From Nothopassalora personata (lineage: Eukaryota > Ascomycota > Dothideomycetes > Mycosphaerellales > Mycosphaerellaceae), in NCBI GenBank assembly GCA_033816765.1, contig CM066287.1, positions 3,410,001-3,474,000 of the forward strand: a DNA stretch of 64,000 nt. The letters are read 5' to 3'. Below are positions 20,706 through 32,857 of the stretch, one piece after another. The position numbers were made by a program, and so were the translations under genes. Below the pieces are notes generated by a model. It made no database searches and was not told the DNA's origin. It worked only from the letters and a program-made list of their open reading frames with translations. The stretch's first letter is position 1. Each line of letters begins with the position of its first letter.

Positions 20706-21724
20706 ATGGACATAACGCAAGCCCACCGGGACCAAGTGCAGAAATGGCTAAGCTATACCTCCTCTCTTCGCAAGCCTCCACGATCATCAAACGAGACCAA
20801 AATCTCCAGCTCAGCGACAAGAGACATCGCATCCTGGCCTCAGAATGACCTCGCATTTGCATTGATCGGCGCCTTCAACATTCCTGCCTACCTCAAAATC
20901 CAACTGATCAAAGTCAACGCCACCAAGCAGGCGATCGACAGCTGGAAACGCTGGTCGAGTGCAACGCGAAGCGGGCGCTGGACTTCAGGAACTCTGGAAT
21001 GGCTCGGAGCCAAAGACCGGGTCAGTGCATAGTTGAGGCGCCCCACTCGAATTATGCGAGACCTTCTGACACGAACAAGATCGTAGCAATCAACGGTCAA
21101 GTCAAAAGCGCTCTGGCGACATACGAGTGGGTTGATCGACTCTGGCTATCCCCCAACGCTCCTCTGTACACATGGATCACCAGTGGCTTCGTCCACATGG
21201 ACCTGAGCCATCTGATGTCGAACATGATCGCCTTGTCGTCTGTTGCTCCTATATGCTCACGGCTGACTGGCATGACTGCTTTGCACGTGTTCGCTATCGC
21301 CATTGGATCTAGCATCTGTGCTAGTGCGGCTCTAATGACGGAATGGAGCATCCGATTGGCTCCGGGGTTTCAGCAGGATAGCTCACATGCTGTAGGTGCA
21401 AGTGGCATTGTCAGTGCTTTCATAGCAGTCGCTGCAGCTGGCGCTCCTAAAAGTTCCCTATCATTGCAGGGATTCAGTGTGCCGTGCTGGGTCTTGGCGA
21501 TGCTACAGTTTGGAGGGGATATAGCTGGGCTGTTGAGACTGGACGAGTTGATGAGTGGGAAGCAGAAATCTTGGCTGGAAACGATGAGAACGCCTCGAAT
21601 CGGGTATGCTGCTCATCTAGGTGGCGCTGCTTTCGGTCTGATTTACTACTATGGCATGTTGGACTCACGCGCGGCAAAGGCCTCTGAGTCTTTGAGCAGC
21701 TCAAGTGGCACAGCTTCAAAGTAA
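20706..21724 (+). CDS. Rhomboid-family intramembrane serine protease
   Basis: Two exons, 20706..21020 and 21080..21724, with a 59-nt intron (donor GTCAGT, acceptor after CGAACAAG), encode 319 residues. Rhomboids cleave transmembrane segments of substrates inside the bilayer with a Ser-His dyad. The nucleophile motif is GASG with Ser213, the partner His284 is in YAAHLGGAAFG, and the upstream SGFVHMDLSHLMSN matches the conserved first-loop and His/Asn region. Several hydrophobic segments surround these motifs. The N-terminal exon is less conserved-looking but contains a hydrophobic stretch (LAFALIGAFNIPAYL). A mitochondrial (Pcp1-type) location is possible but not shown. The gene begins about 150 bp from a transposon remnant, so its promoter is short or overlaps the remnant. 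Confidence 0.82.
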
Positions 21725-22249
21725 AGCCTCTCGTCGCTCGAGAGGTATTTGTAGCATCATGCGACCTAGTCAGCGCCATGATATTGTTCGAAAGGAGAGA
21801 TCTGGGTTTATGTGTTCACATTTCGCAGACTGTATCGTATCGTGCCTTGTGGCAGCAAATATTCACATCGAATTAGCCTCAGACCACGAGCAGTCAGACC
21901 ATCTTCATATCGACTATAGCCAGGAACTCCATGCGCCGCTCTGCCCTTCCGCAGGAAACCCAACGTCATCGCTCTATCGAAGTGTCATGAAGAAGATCAA
22001 AAGTATCCCCCCCTTTTATGGTGGTCGTCGTCGTAAAAGCAAACCGTGGTATATCCATCCCAACTCCGTTCAGCTGGTCTGTGGCTCATCGCGAGCTATC
22101 GAGGTCATTAAGCTGTGCTAACCGAAGTGAAGTTCAGCCCAGTCTCGCCGATATCATAGCAGGGTCGTGTCTAGAAATTGAGGTGGCCTTGCGGGCCTCG
22201 ATTGGTGGTAATTACATGATGTGAGACAGCGGACGGCTATGACCACATT
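21725..22249. other. Convergent 3' flanks, rhomboid and bHLH genes
   Basis: 525 bp between convergent genes. No supported gene or repeat. Confidence 0.5.
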
Positions 22250-23989
22250 TCAGGTGCCATTGTTGGCGACTGGAGGCGGCAGCGGAGCGGATGTGCTAGT
22301 GCTAGGTGCAGGGCCGATCAGGTCCTGATCTGTCAAGTTGATGGCCGCCATGAGCTGCTTGGTACCGCCGACGAGGGTTTCGATGTACGAGGCAACTTCC
22401 TGCAAACACTCAGCGCGCGACAGGCCAGACTTGCCATTGTTGAGGCAAGGCACGAGTGTATTGAGGTCGTTATAACCACGGTTGATGATCTCTCGTCGCT
22501 TCTTCTCCGACTCGATGTGATGTTCGCGTTTCTGCTGCTCACTGAGAGTTTCTCGCGCCTTCTTGCCGGCCCTCCCACCAGATCCATCGTCGAGCTCTCC
22601 AGCATTTGCGAGTGAGTTGCGATGGCGGTTGGAGGGCGACTTTGGCACACCAGTCGGCCGCACGTAGCCGCCATATCTGCGTCGCTTAGCCAAGGACTTT
22701 GCTTCTTCGTCTTCAGACTCGTCGTTCGGCAAGGGCCTCGAGCTACGTCTGCCAGAGTTCGGCGGCTCCTGGGCAGCGGGACTCCAATCTGATCCTTGCG
22801 TTCCGTCCATCTGACTCTTGCGTCGCTTTCGGTCGCGACCTTCGTCAGCAATACCAGGCTGAGTAAAGCTACCGGTCTGCGGCATGTTGCCCCAGGAGCT
22901 TGGGGCTCCGGCTTGGCCTTGAGGTGGCATGTTGTTCTGCTGTACAGGTGTGGCAGCCGATGCGGAGGCTTGATGCAGTAGTGGGATGCCGAGCAAGTTA
23001 TCTCGCTTCTTCTCTTGCTCTGCGTCCCAGCCAGCAGGGCCTTTGTAGTTGCCGTTTGCGCCAAAGTTGTTGTCCGTGCCGTAGTTCACTTGTGGCATTG
23101 AGTGGCCGTGCACATGCTGTGAGCCAGTGGCTTGTGATGCGTTGTAGTGAGACCCTGGCTGCTGGTGATGGTGTGTGGTGTTCATGAAGTGTTGCGCACT
23201 TAATGACGGGTTGCGGTGCCGAGTGGGGATGTCATACTGAGCTTGCGGTGGTGGTTGCTGCTCGTATGCACTGCTTTGGTAGCTTGGATGACCGAATGGG
23301 ATTGGCGCAGGTGCTGCCTGCGCGATGTATTGCTGGCGCTGAGGTCCAGCCATTGAGAGGTGGCGATTGTTGACGACGTGTTGGGTGCCGTGCTGAGACA
23401 TGTCCTGGTTGTTCTGGAGTGATAGAGGCATCGAGAAAGCACCCCAAGTTGCAGGTGCTTTGAAGCCATTGATTGTTTGAGCCGCAGTGAAGTCGGCCGC
23501 GCTTAGCGAGTTAAGCTCGTGATTGTTGGTCATAGCGCCTGCCGGACCCGAGAAGCCGTTCACGTGCGACTTGTTGGCTTGTGATGCAGGAAACCCACTG
23601 TTCTGAACGCCAGCAAACCCTACATCGTAAGGTATCAGCGACTGTGTTGTACTGTTCGGGTCACTGAAGAAGTCTGCCAGCAGGTCCTGGTCGGTGTGAT
23701 TCAAGATGGGTGGTTGATCGCTAGGAATCTGGTCTTCGAAGTCTCCCCACTGTAGAAAGTTGGTTTCTGAAGGGCAGAGTCAGCCAACAAAGACAGCCCT
23801 GAGGTGCACCGGAAAGTGTATCAACGAACCTCCAAACAAGACGCCCTGACTCTGTCCACCCTGAAAGTAGTGATGTCCCATGCCCGAGGTAGAGTCCCCG
23901 CCGGCCAAGTGAGCTGGATATACTGCCGCAGCTGCCATTTTGGCCATGATGTTCTCTGTTTCTAGTTCTGAAGCTTGCTGTCCTTGCAT
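22250..23989 (-). CDS. bHLH transcription factor
   Basis: Two exons on the minus strand, 23830..23989 and 22250..23766, with a 63-nt intron, encode 558 residues. Splicing joins the frame through a Glu codon and gives GETNFLQWGDFEDQIPSDQP followed by the LNHTDQDLLADFF segment, a fit that supports the intron. The basic helix-loop-helix lies at about 460-520: the basic region reads REHHIESEKKRREIINRGYN, with the His, Glu and Arg positions of E-box binders, then DLNTLVPCLNNGKSGLSRAE and LQEVASYIETLVGGTKQLM. The long middle is Gln-, His- and Ser-rich, as in activation regions. A second in-frame ATG at 23947 (MAKMAAAAVYP) could be the true start. An Ino4- or Cbf1-like role is possible; I cannot decide from the sequence. 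Confidence 0.85.
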
Positions 23990-26900
23990 ATCCGGCAGCT
24001 TGAATGTGTTTCTTTAATTGCTTCGTCGACACGAGTGATGTGGTGATGTATGTCGGTATTCGATCATTGTCTCATCAAGCTCGTCTTGAGATCGTTAAGT
24101 ATTGTCGCTTGGGCGCATTCACCGTGTCGCTTGATGCAGCTGTCTCGCGACAGTAGGACTACTAGATGACTGCCGTGTTTCAAGGTGAGGAGGGCGCTGG
24201 TGGTGGATGAGGGCGGATGGTGCTCGGCGGAGAAGATGGCAAATCGGTAGGGTTTGTGAAGTACAGCTCTCTCGCCTGTCTTCATCAGTCAACTTGACGT
24301 TGTGCGTTCTGCAACGCAACGAGACCAGGCAGTCGAGGCGTGGTGGGTGCAGGACTCGGAGACGTTGGCGATTTGCATGTGAAGATGGGAGCAGAGTCGC
24401 AACGGGCCGACCATGCGCCCCCCCCCCATGCTTAGCATCTCCACACTGTGCACACACTGATGAGGCGAGCCGCGAGGGCTTGGCTCGGATGTTCGCCAAA
24501 CTCTTCTATCACCATATCATATTGAACTTTAGGAGAAAATATGGTATGGAAACCATAGCTTACAGCAATGGCTTGAAAGGAGAGCGTTTCATCGGACTTA
24601 CGGGCCAGAAACACTCATTTCTACTACAATCATTGGAACTCACCATGAGCGTCTATCAATATAACACCCTTGACAGACGCGACCATTGCTTTGCGCGACT
24701 GGTAGGTGCACGAAGCTGCTCGACTTAGCCTTGAATTGGTCAGTTCATCTAGGATCTCTAAGCATGGTTGCGGATTTTCTTCCATATCCTCTGATCCTTC
24801 AGAGTCCTCAACCTGTCAGATCAAGGATCTACATATCAGCCCGTGGCATCGGACTCTCCGCGACGGTGGCGTGGTCACGGTCACGATAGTATCTCTTCTC
24901 ACGCCAAACGACCTTCAGACGTCGTGTTCCACGAGGACTGCCCAAAGCGACGACATTCGCTTAAACAACGCCAACGCTTCCTTATAAGTAAAGACTCTGC
25001 CACAGCGATCAAGAGAGATACCATCTTGGTTGGCTCACAAGATCTCTAATCACTGAAAGAATTTGACGCCGTGGGTAGAAGCAACAAATACATAGACTTC
25101 CCTTCGACGTAACGCGGAAAGACTTACGTTGCTGCAGCGGTGAGTAATGTCTTCAGTCCTCCTGCATACGACTCACGAATCGTCTGCTAACTCAACAGTA
25201 TGCTGCCGCGCTGCACGACATTGTCGGCAGCTCAAATCGTTCGACGCATGACCTGCATGAGTACCACGCAAACGTACCTTGAGCTGCAGACTGACCGGTC
25301 ACCAGCTCGACGAATCAGCGGATCTGCTGCAAAGGGTTAACATAGTCTATGTGTATCTCCCGCGCGCTGATCATGGAGTCATCGCCAATGCCGAGTACAC
25401 GCACACCATCGACGCCGTTGCCGGACCAGGATCCCAGATTCAGTATCAAGGTGCCGCGAGCCCTGCGTCGAAGCAATTCTGGTGCCATAGCATCTGCCAC
25501 AAACTACTCCGTCCGCGTGCTTAAATGGTAATATATCCGGTCTCTCCGAAACATCTCGAGGGACCAGTTCGGATCATCCTGTACGCCAATCTCCATTATC
25601 GCAGCAATCTGATCATTTGAGGATTCTCTGTAGGCGACAAGCACGACTTAGGGGTCCTAGTTTTAGGTGCTCTCACCAGCCGTCCATATAGATAGGTCCA
25701 TGGAGCTTGCCAACCATTTCTGAGTCTTCAGGATTTGTCAACCTTTGCGATATCTCTTCAACCTGTTCCTGCACAGATAGACATCTCTTGAACAACCATA
25801 CCATGGCAGACCGTGACAGTGATGCTTGGTCCACAGGTACCGAAGGATTTCCGTCATCGGCGCTAGACAACACATCGCCTTCTCCTGTGGCGTCGAGCTT
25901 TGCTACTTTTCGAACCCTCCCGGTGCGGCGGACTGTCGAGGATAGAAGCTGGCAGAACGATGCGACGAGTGATCCAAAGTCCGTAGTGGGCTGTTATTGT
26001 CTGCATCCACTCCCAGATAGTGGTCCTTGGAAAACTTTAGCTCCTCCGTCCGACAGCTCGTCCATGGCCTTGACGTTTATACAATCTGTCTCCAAGTACT
26101 CTCAGTACACGCCGTCCTTGATGAGCTCCCACGGCACAGATCGTTCATGTTGCTCCATAAGCACCAGTAGAGGGAACTCAGCATTCATCGATGGGCAGAA
26201 ATTCCTGGAAGAGAGTGATCACGATAATCTTTAAATTCCCCAGCTGTGGGAGGTGGCCGTGCTCATTCTGGTTCCTGAGCTGTACGAAGTCCTGGACAGC
26301 TTGGTGGACTGGGACGCTCATTGTCAAACTCACTTGCGAGGGAGCGGACCGTCGTCACTCGCGTGTCCTTTTCAATGCAATTAGGTTGCAGCAGCAAATT
26401 CCGGGAGCGAGGCATGGGAGCAGCGGCGGAATCACCTCAGCGCAATCCATTCCGAAGGGGGAGTTGTGGACAAAAGTTGCAGGCCAGATCCGAGGCTTGT
26501 GCAATACCTCTGGCGAACCCGGGTTACCAGCTCAGCTCAAGAGAAAGAGCTTAGAATGTATGGGCTCATCGATGACCACGTATACCTCGAGGCCGAAAAT
26601 AGCTCCAGGCAACAACGGTACCAACGACGGCCAGAAATGGGACGATGATCCCGATGTGGTGCGGCAAGACCGAAGGTTTTGCTCAGCCAGAAGTGTAGGG
26701 AGAGTCCCAGTAGTACTGAAGGAGGTCCGGAACGTAGAGAGTCAGAATTTGGGAGGAGCGAGTCGTCGAGTCTGCCAGGGCGTGTGAGGAGACAGAAGCC
26801 GTCATCGGCGATTCTTGTATTCTAACGTACCAACTCGTGCTGAGTGTTCCAGAATCAGCTGGTGAAGCTGTCAGAGATGCTTGTCTGCAAAGGGAAAAGA

Positions 26901-27397
26901 TGCGGGAAGGAAAGGGCGGCGGCTTTAGTCGTTCGTGCCTGAGGCGGCAAAATTGAAGATGATTGAACACCCAGTGAAATAGAATTCTCTGCTCGCCGCT
27001 TCTTATATACCATCACTCATCTCGCTGCCATCCCTCTCAAGGCCCGACCGTGCCGCTAGTATTGCGACGCATCGCCGAAGCATGGGAGGCTAATTTGCCC
27101 AATCTTATTCGCCATCTGCTCGCCTCACTCTTTGCCTTGCTGCGCCTTGTCCTCTGGATGGCGCCAACTGATTTGACGACCATACTGCCACCTCTTCTCG
27201 CCTCACGTTTCTGCAGATACCGGATGGAGCGCGACCACCACCGGCCTGTATGTGTCACAGAGTGAGCACACGGATATGCCGTGGGCCTTGGCATGTTGCC
27301 GGCATAGACCTAGCCATGTACCGGCAATGCTGGCTCGGATAAACGACGCTTGTCAGCCATATCCTGCTTGAATGCAACTGTACTCTGCAAGCTGCGC
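23990..27397. other. 3.4-kb gene-poor region
   Basis: No ORF here reads as a known protein. The left 400 bp is the promoter and leader of the bHLH gene and includes an 8-C run at 24420-24427. Moderate ORFs exist (25707..26234 and 26191..26787 on plus), and the minus strand at 25673-26200 has a frame broken by two stops, but none shows a motif I can name. It may hold a decayed gene, an unusual fast-evolving gene or noncoding RNA. No terminal repeats were found. Confidence 0.45.
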
Positions 27398-29605
27398 TCA
27401 GATCTCGCCAGCTTCAAGCTCGGCAATGCGAGCCTCCCATTCAGGCACAGCTCGTAACTGCAGATCAAGCTCGTCTTTCTCATCTTCAAGCTGCAGCCTC
27501 GTTTCAGCGTCTAGCGCTGTAAAGACGTATCCGCCCTGACCATCAAACTGCAGAATCCAGCCATGGTAGCGCCAAAGTGATCGTCGGTGAGATACTGTCA
27601 TCAAGGTAATTCCTAGACGTTTCGCCTCATCATACATGGTACGTTCCACTTCTGGGGTCAGAGACGAGGTGCATTCGTCCAAGATGGCATATTTCGGCCT
27701 GTGGTAGAACAGTCGGGCGGCTGCAATACGCTGCTGGAAGCCAGTGCTCAACGCATCAGCCCACTCATTCTCCACGTCCAACACACCTCGATCGACTTGT
27801 TTGCCTGCACGGCGATCAGCGGGACTGCTGGCTGCGCTTGAATCTATATTCGATGTCTTCGGGCTAGCTTGCTCGAGTAGGGAGTCGAGCCCGAGTGTCC
27901 TCATGATATCGATCAAGTCTTTGTCCGTTACGCCCTTGGCGCGCATATCTAGTAGATTGTCGGGATACAGTACCTGCTGCCTGAGGGTGCCTTTGCTCAA
28001 GTAGGGACGTTGAGGGATGTAGAAAATGTCCTCGCTTGGTGGCTTTCGTACCTTGCCGCCATACACTGGCCATAGCCCGCCCAAGATTCTGAACAGACTG
28101 CTCTTACCACATCCGTTGGGTCCGACGATGAGCAAATGGTCACCAGTACCGATGTGAAAGGACAACTCTCGCACCAGAATATCACCATTCGGCGAAACGA
28201 TCGGCACGTTCTCAAACTTGATGTCCTCGCTCTCTTCTAGCACACCTCGGCCAGCCAAGACAGCCGCATTCGCTTCTGTCGATGCCGAAGATACTAGCGC
28301 CTTCTCGAAGTGTCCCTTCTGGATATCCCTGATCACATTGAGTAACATGCTAACACGCGAAGTGTAGCCAGCGAGCTCTGAAATTTCCTTGTATGAGAAC
28401 ATCAGTCGACCAAATGCATCACTAGAGGACATCAGCAATCGTCTGTTGGTTACGAAAGCCTCAGTCCTGTCGCCTGTGCTGGTACCGCCCGGTGAGGCGC
28501 CAGGTAGTTTGAAGAAGACTGGAACAGAGCAGAGCACTAGACCAAGTGCACCCCAGAAGTACTTGACCACAAACTCCTCCATAATGCCGTGGTATAGCCT
28601 CCTACGAAGTATCCGGTTTACGTGCTTGATGAGCGTGAAGTATCCTTTGTCGACTGTATCCTTTTCCGCGTCGTGTCCGTCATACAAAGCAATCTCCTCG
28701 CTGTAGTCTATGAGGCGAGAGTGCTGTGCTCTGAACTCTCCTTCCAGCCTGGCTTCTTCCGCTACATAGCGTCCAAAGGGTGGCGTGAGCGCTCTCATCA
28801 GCGAAGCGCTAAGCTGGACTACCAAGCTCATCGAGAACAGACCCTCACCACCCACACTCCGCGACAAGCTCCAGTTGTAGATGACAAGATCCAAGACCGG
28901 CTTCGACAGACTGGAGTAGAGCTCCGCAAGACTGTTTGAGAATTTGGTCACATCTACCGTGATAAGCTGGTCGGCATTCTTGATCCTGTCGTCCAAGGCC
29001 GAAAGTGTGTAGAAAGTCATATTGCCGAGATACTGGTTGTGGATGTGGCTCGTAAGTCGAGATCGATACGCCAGACTCAGACTGGTCTGATGGTAGGCGA
29101 GCATTGAGTTAGTGAAAGTCGCGGGTACTGCTACCAGCATCCACCAAACCAGACCTTTCATGAACTCTTTGCCCTTGCCTCTCACGAGAGCGCTGACAAG
29201 GCGTCCATCCAGCTCCGCGACGTAGAGACTGATCAACGTGCGGAGTACCAGAAACACAGAGTGGCTCAGCAGCAGCCGCGCCTCCTTGCTCTTGAAAGAC
29301 GGTATACATATCTTCAGCAAGCGCCCCAGGTTGCGAAAGAACTCGGTATTCAGCTCGACCTTCTTCTTGCTGCCGTCACCTCTTCCCAGACCTTTCCGTC
29401 TGTTCTCTGCCGCTCGAGCTGCCGCTGCTTTCTGCTCCTTGATAGCGCCTCGGATGCGAGAGATGAGCGCGAGTAAGAGTGCAACATAGATGGTCCGCGA
29501 GACGCGTGTTCGGTGCTTGACGTAGAGCGTGGTGAGGTCATTCAATAGCTGTTTCAACGATCGGTTCGAGATGGCCACGGGCAGGCCAGCGGGATGAGAT
29601 GACAT
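27398..29605 (-). CDS. Peroxisomal ABC half-transporter (ABCD/PXA2-like)
   Basis: A single exon encodes 735 residues in the order of subfamily D: N-terminal membrane domain, then one nucleotide-binding domain. These half-transporters pair (Pxa1/Pxa2 in yeast, ALDP in humans) to import long-chain acyl-CoA into peroxisomes for beta-oxidation. Seen are membrane helices from about residue 40 to 370, the EEIALYDG version of the ABCD EAA-like motif, Walker A GPNGCGKS near 494-501, Walker [11 protein letters not shown] near 640 and the H-loop TVSHRRSLW. The signature LSTGFQQR replaces the usual LSGGxxQR; as I recall this is usual for the fungal Pxa2-type subunit, suggesting asymmetric ATP sites in the heterodimer. 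The C-terminus has a short charged helix. The partner subunit is not in the window. Confidence 0.9.
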   Translation of the reverse strand: MSSHPAGLPVAISNRSLKQLLNDLTTLYVKHRTRVSRTIYVALLLALISRIRGAIKEQKAAAARAAENRRKGLGRGDGSKKKVELNTEFFRNLGRLLKICIPSFKSKEARLLLSHSVFLVLRTLISLYVAELDGRLVSALVRGKGKEFMKGLVWWMLVAVPATFTNSMLAYHQTSLSLAYRSRLTSHIHNQYLGNMTFYTLSALDDRIKNADQLITVDVTKFSNSLAELYSSLSKPVLDLVIYNWSLSRSVGGEGLFSMSLVVQLSASLMRALTPPFGRYVAEEARLEGEFRAQHSRLIDYSEEIALYDGHDAEKDTVDKGYFTLIKHVNRILRRRLYHGIMEEFVVKYFWGALGLVLCSVPVFFKLPGASPGGTSTGDRTEAFVTNRRLLMSSSDAFGRLMFSYKEISELAGYTSRVSMLLNVIRDIQKGHFEKALVSSASTEANAAVLAGRGVLEESEDIKFENVPIVSPNGDILVRELSFHIGTGDHLLIVGPNGCGKSSLFRILGGLWPVYGGKVRKPPSEDIFYIPQRPYLSKGTLRQQVLYPDNLLDMRAKGVTDKDLIDIMRTLGLDSLLEQASPKTSNIDSSAASSPADRRAGKQVDRGVLDVENEWADALSTGFQQRIAAARLFYHRPKYAILDECTSSLTPEVERTMYDEAKRLGITLMTVSHRRSLWRYHGWILQFDGQGGYVFTALDAETRLQLEDEKDELDLQLRAVPEWEARIAELEAGEI

Positions 29606-30458
29606 CCTGTTGAGCTACCTGTGACTTGTGGTATACATCATGCGAGAGTGTCGACAACGAGGTGTAAGTGTCCCAACCGGCGTAGCCCGCGTCACATGTG
29701 AACTGAATGCTTTCACATGTTCCGACCTCCCCGGCCGAGGCCGATTCTTGTTGGCGCCCGTCAGGGATGGGCGCGGCTCAAACAAGGTTCTTCCCCAGAT
29801 CTGAGGCCGGTCCCCACTTTTATGGATTGTCTCACGTGGTGTTGACACGATTGTTGTGTATGGACATGATTACATTGTACAGTACCGAACACACGCTACT
29901 CTTCTTCTGCTCTAGCCCACCGACACTTAGCTATCAGATAGATCTCTAGTGCCGTACAGTCGGAGCATCCCCGCTGAAACTACCCTTGAGGTCGAGGACC
30001 ATGAGATTGTCGGAAGTTCCTGACATGCACGTGTCTGGCGCATGTAGATGGGTCGTGGGCGTGAAGACTGAATATCCTGATGATGCCATGTTCATGATTC
30101 GCTGCTGGTATGGCATCAGGTTCATTGGCAGAGCTGCGGCTGCTTTCGGGTTGCGTTTGGTGACCGCGCTACGGGCAGGCAACTGAGAGTAGTGACCACA
30201 CGCGACCGCCGTGTCGTGACCGTATAATCGATGAGCCTCCGTCGACTGCAAATCATGAAAGATGGTTTTCAAGCTGTTCATGAGGCACAAGAATGGTACA
30301 ATGGCTCAGCTCTGCCAGAAGACCATAAAGCATCGCACCGACGTCGCAACCGAGTCCTTGCGCTTTGCTCTCAAAGTGCTGTAACGGGATGTACGCTGCG
30401 CTCGTAGATATCGACGAGCTCTCTCCGCTGTCGAGAAATTCAGAATCCGAGAGTTCCT
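29606..30458. other. Intergenic, ABC gene promoter and BUD32 3' flank
   Basis: 853 bp. A minus-strand ORF of 114 codons (29946..30290) lies here but shows no recognisable motif and is not claimed. No repeat seen. Confidence 0.5.
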
Positions 30459-31196
30459 TCATCCAATCATGCTCTTCTTCCTCCCTCTCATCCTCACATC
30501 TTCCAGCCTCCTCAACGCCATCTTAGCACCCTTATAGCTCCCAGCATACCCCTTCAACACCTCATCAAACATGCCCTCCTCCTTCGGATGCGTCGAGCCA
30601 AAAGCACGTTCCAGCACATACAAATCCACAGCTCGATCCTCCTCTTGCTGAGCCTGCGTCGCAAGCCCAAAATCAATGAGCACAATCTCTCCGTCCAGGT
30701 TCTTCGACCCATTTTCTCCCTGTCCCGCGCGAAGCATCATGTTACTCGTCGTGAGATCGCCATGTATAACACCCACCGAATGCAACTTGCCCACCGCCGC
30801 TCCGATCCTCTCCATCAACCCCTTCAAGCCCTCCTCATCTGCCAGATCCCGCTGCCTAATCGCCTCTTTCACCATCCTGCCGTCGATCCACTCACTGACC
30901 AGCCAGCCATTCTCCCAATCCAAGCCGAGTATCGCAGGCACACTCGCACCATCTTTTCTGCACTTCACCAAAACCCGCGATTCGGCCAGAATCCTCTGTC
31001 GCGTCAACCGCTTATCGAGTTTGGGATGTCTCCATTGCTTCTTCGGTCGCACTTTCAATGCGGCAGGTGTGTCTGGGGTGAGAAAAGTCGTCTTGTACAG
31101 TAACGCTTCTGCGCCTTGTGTAATGAGCTCGAAGGGCTCCGGAGAATTGTTGAAAGGGATTGGAAGCTCGTGCTTTACCCGATCGAATGCTGCCAT
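30459..31196 (-). CDS. BUD32: EKC/KEOPS complex kinase BUD32
   Basis: A single exon encodes 245 residues, a little shorter than the yeast protein. BUD32 is the small atypical kinase/ATPase of the KEOPS complex, which makes N6-threonylcarbamoyl-adenosine on ANN-decoding tRNAs and also affects telomeres and transcription. Features are the glycine-poor start FELITQGAEALLYKT, the nucleotide-binding Lys in AALKVRPKKQWRHPKLD, the characteristic RLTRQRILAESRVL helix, the catalytic loop HGDLTTSN with Asp147, and LIDFGLA with Asp175. The basic C-terminal tail (RLEDVRMRGRKK) matches the family. The frame stays open for 137 codons upstream, but that part does not resemble BUD32, so the ATG at 31196 is chosen. 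The other KEOPS subunits are not here. Confidence 0.94.
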   Translation of the reverse strand: MAAFDRVKHELPIPFNNSPEPFELITQGAEALLYKTTFLTPDTPAALKVRPKKQWRHPKLDKRLTRQRILAESRVLVKCRKDGASVPAILGLDWENGWLVSEWIDGRMVKEAIRQRDLADEEGLKGLMERIGAAVGKLHSVGVIHGDLTTSNMMLRAGQGENGSKNLDGEIVLIDFGLATQAQQEEDRAVDLYVLERAFGSTHPKEEGMFDEVLKGYAGSYKGAKMALRRLEDVRMRGRKKSMIG

Positions 31197-31705
31197 GGGC
31201 GCAGCTTTGGTGGCATTAATGGCGACGTGCAGATAAGTTGTCTGATGGGCACTGTTATCAGAACAGTCATTTGCTGGATGAAAGTTATTGCGTCTTGGCG
31301 TGCTCAGAGCGACATCGGCAGTCTTTGAGCATGTGAACGTGCGCGATGCGCACAATTCAAGTGCCGAGAGGTGGTGATTCAGGGTAGAATGAGTGATCCA
31401 CGGCCTCTTCAGCAAAGACTTTGCTAAGATGCTTCGATTAGTCGTAGGGACTACATAGTCGAAGACACAGCACACTGCAAGCCAAGAGGGCCCCTCATGC
31501 TTCCTACCAGCTATATCAAGAGCATCCCAGACGGAGCTTGCGTACCTAAAAGACGCGTGGGTATCGTAGTATACACAGCAAAACACCTCAAAGCTCCAGA
31601 ACGCCATCCCGGTCGTACCCGCCGAGCCATACTATCCCGTAGGTCGTTGCATTGTAGTCCAGCAGTCATAGCATCAAGCGTCTTCGTGGGCGACAGCGCA
31701 GCACT
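31197..31705. other. BUD32 upstream region
   Basis: 509 bp containing the BUD32 promoter and the 3' flank of the Ser/Pro-rich gene. The frame of BUD32 is open through much of it, without protein-like composition. Confidence 0.5.
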
Positions 31706-32857
31706 TCAATCCTCGTAGATAGTCTCCAGGTCCAAGTCACCGCGTCTCTCGCCTCCACAGACCGACCAACGCTTTCTCTCACGACTGCTGCCCCTTCCGA
31801 AGCCGAATCCACGTGGCATGTCAAGACTGCTCCTTCGCCTTGGCTCGTCATCTACATCTTCACCACGCTCTGCTCGCTCTTGCCTTTCGGCAGCAAGCTT
31901 CAATCTCTCAATCCGTTCGATTTCAACGGCCTCGCTCTCCAGATCTGGTGCATCTTCGATAGTGTCCAGCGAGCTGATCGAGGGTGAACGAGATCGTTGT
32001 GAGGTGGGCGTCGAAGGTATGCTGCTGAAGGAAGAACTACTCGCATAATGGTGTAGTGATGGATGTGTTTCGTTGTATCGTTGCGGTGCCAAAGAGGGCG
32101 AATTTGATCCAGAGAGAGCATGGATTGCAGGATTCTGCTCAACGAGGGCAGCGGGAAACGACGACGGAGGACCGGCTGTAGTCGAGCTATGGAGCGGCGA
32201 AGCGGGGTGTCTGCGCAGCGACGAGGAGCGTGAGAACGACGCGAGCGCGGATGCTGGCGGAGGCAGTTGCTGTCTCGGTGTAATGTCGAGCTCGCTGTCC
32301 TCTTTAATGGACTGTATCGCACTGCCGCTGGTCGTCTCGAAGCAACTGGGAGATCGCGGTGGCGGGTTGTAGTTCGCTAGCTCTTCCTGTTGCCTGAACG
32401 GCGAGCGCTGACGAGCTGGAGTCTTCATGGGACTTCCGGGTGCCAGAGACAGAGCGGGCGGCGCGGAGCGCTCAAAAGTGCGAGTCGTGGGAGTGTGTAT
32501 CGACGGACTCGAGTACGCTCTGGTCATGACGGGGGCACTGAGGGCCGCCCCGCTCGAGCGCGACCGCAGATGGCTCCGTGTGAATGGTGACCGGTTCCGC
32601 TGGCCGCTCGTCGGTCTAGATGTGTATCCTTGCAAGGCGGCGAGCGTAGGGTCGGTCGAGCTTCGTGGTGCAGCCTCGGGCCTCAGCTTCAGAGGTTGTA
32701 GCAGTGATGATGTATGCGACGGCGGCTGAGCGCTCAGTGCAGCGCCTTGGGCGTCGACGGCCGAATCTGTCTCCTCTTCACCATCTCGCCAACAGGCGTG
32801 CGAGATATCATTCACTGTGACGGCCAGGCTGACGTCGGGGTAACCTGGATAAGTCAT
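31706..32857 (-). CDS. Ser/Pro/Arg-rich conserved hypothetical protein
   Basis: A single exon encodes 383 residues from the ATG at 32857 (MTYPGYPDVSLAVTVNDISH). The frame is open further upstream, with another ATG at 33055, and reaches a Gly-Tyr-encoding hexamer repeat, but that part is less protein-like. The protein is mostly low complexity: many SPxR and RSRS motifs that could be phosphorylation sites. A better-conserved C-terminal block reads SISSLDTIEDAPDLESEAVE, then a charged helix IERIERLKLAAERQERAERG, and a tail ending LDLETIYED. I associate this layout with conserved fungal proteins labelled only as basic proline-rich; no function is known to me. The start codon is the main uncertainty. 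Confidence 0.65.
   Translation of the reverse strand: MTYPGYPDVSLAVTVNDISHACWRDGEEETDSAVDAQGAALSAQPPSHTSSLLQPLKLRPEAAPRSSTDPTLAALQGYTSRPTSGQRNRSPFTRSHLRSRSSGAALSAPVMTRAYSSPSIHTPTTRTFERSAPPALSLAPGSPMKTPARQRSPFRQQEELANYNPPPRSPSCFETTSGSAIQSIKEDSELDITPRQQLPPPASALASFSRSSSLRRHPASPLHSSTTAGPPSSFPAALVEQNPAIHALSGSNSPSLAPQRYNETHPSLHHYASSSSFSSIPSTPTSQRSRSPSISSLDTIEDAPDLESEAVEIERIERLKLAAERQERAERGEDVDDEPRRRSSLDMPRGFGFGRGSSRERKRWSVCGGERRGDLDLETIYED

Noticed and set aside
25600..26900. Possible HET-domain pseudogene
   Set aside because: I looked for the usual HET motifs in all frames and found none; only vague similarity in one short stretch.
31197..31607. N-terminal extension of BUD32 by 137 residues
   Set aside because: The frame is open, but the composition is not kinase-like and BUD32 proteins start close to the chosen ATG.
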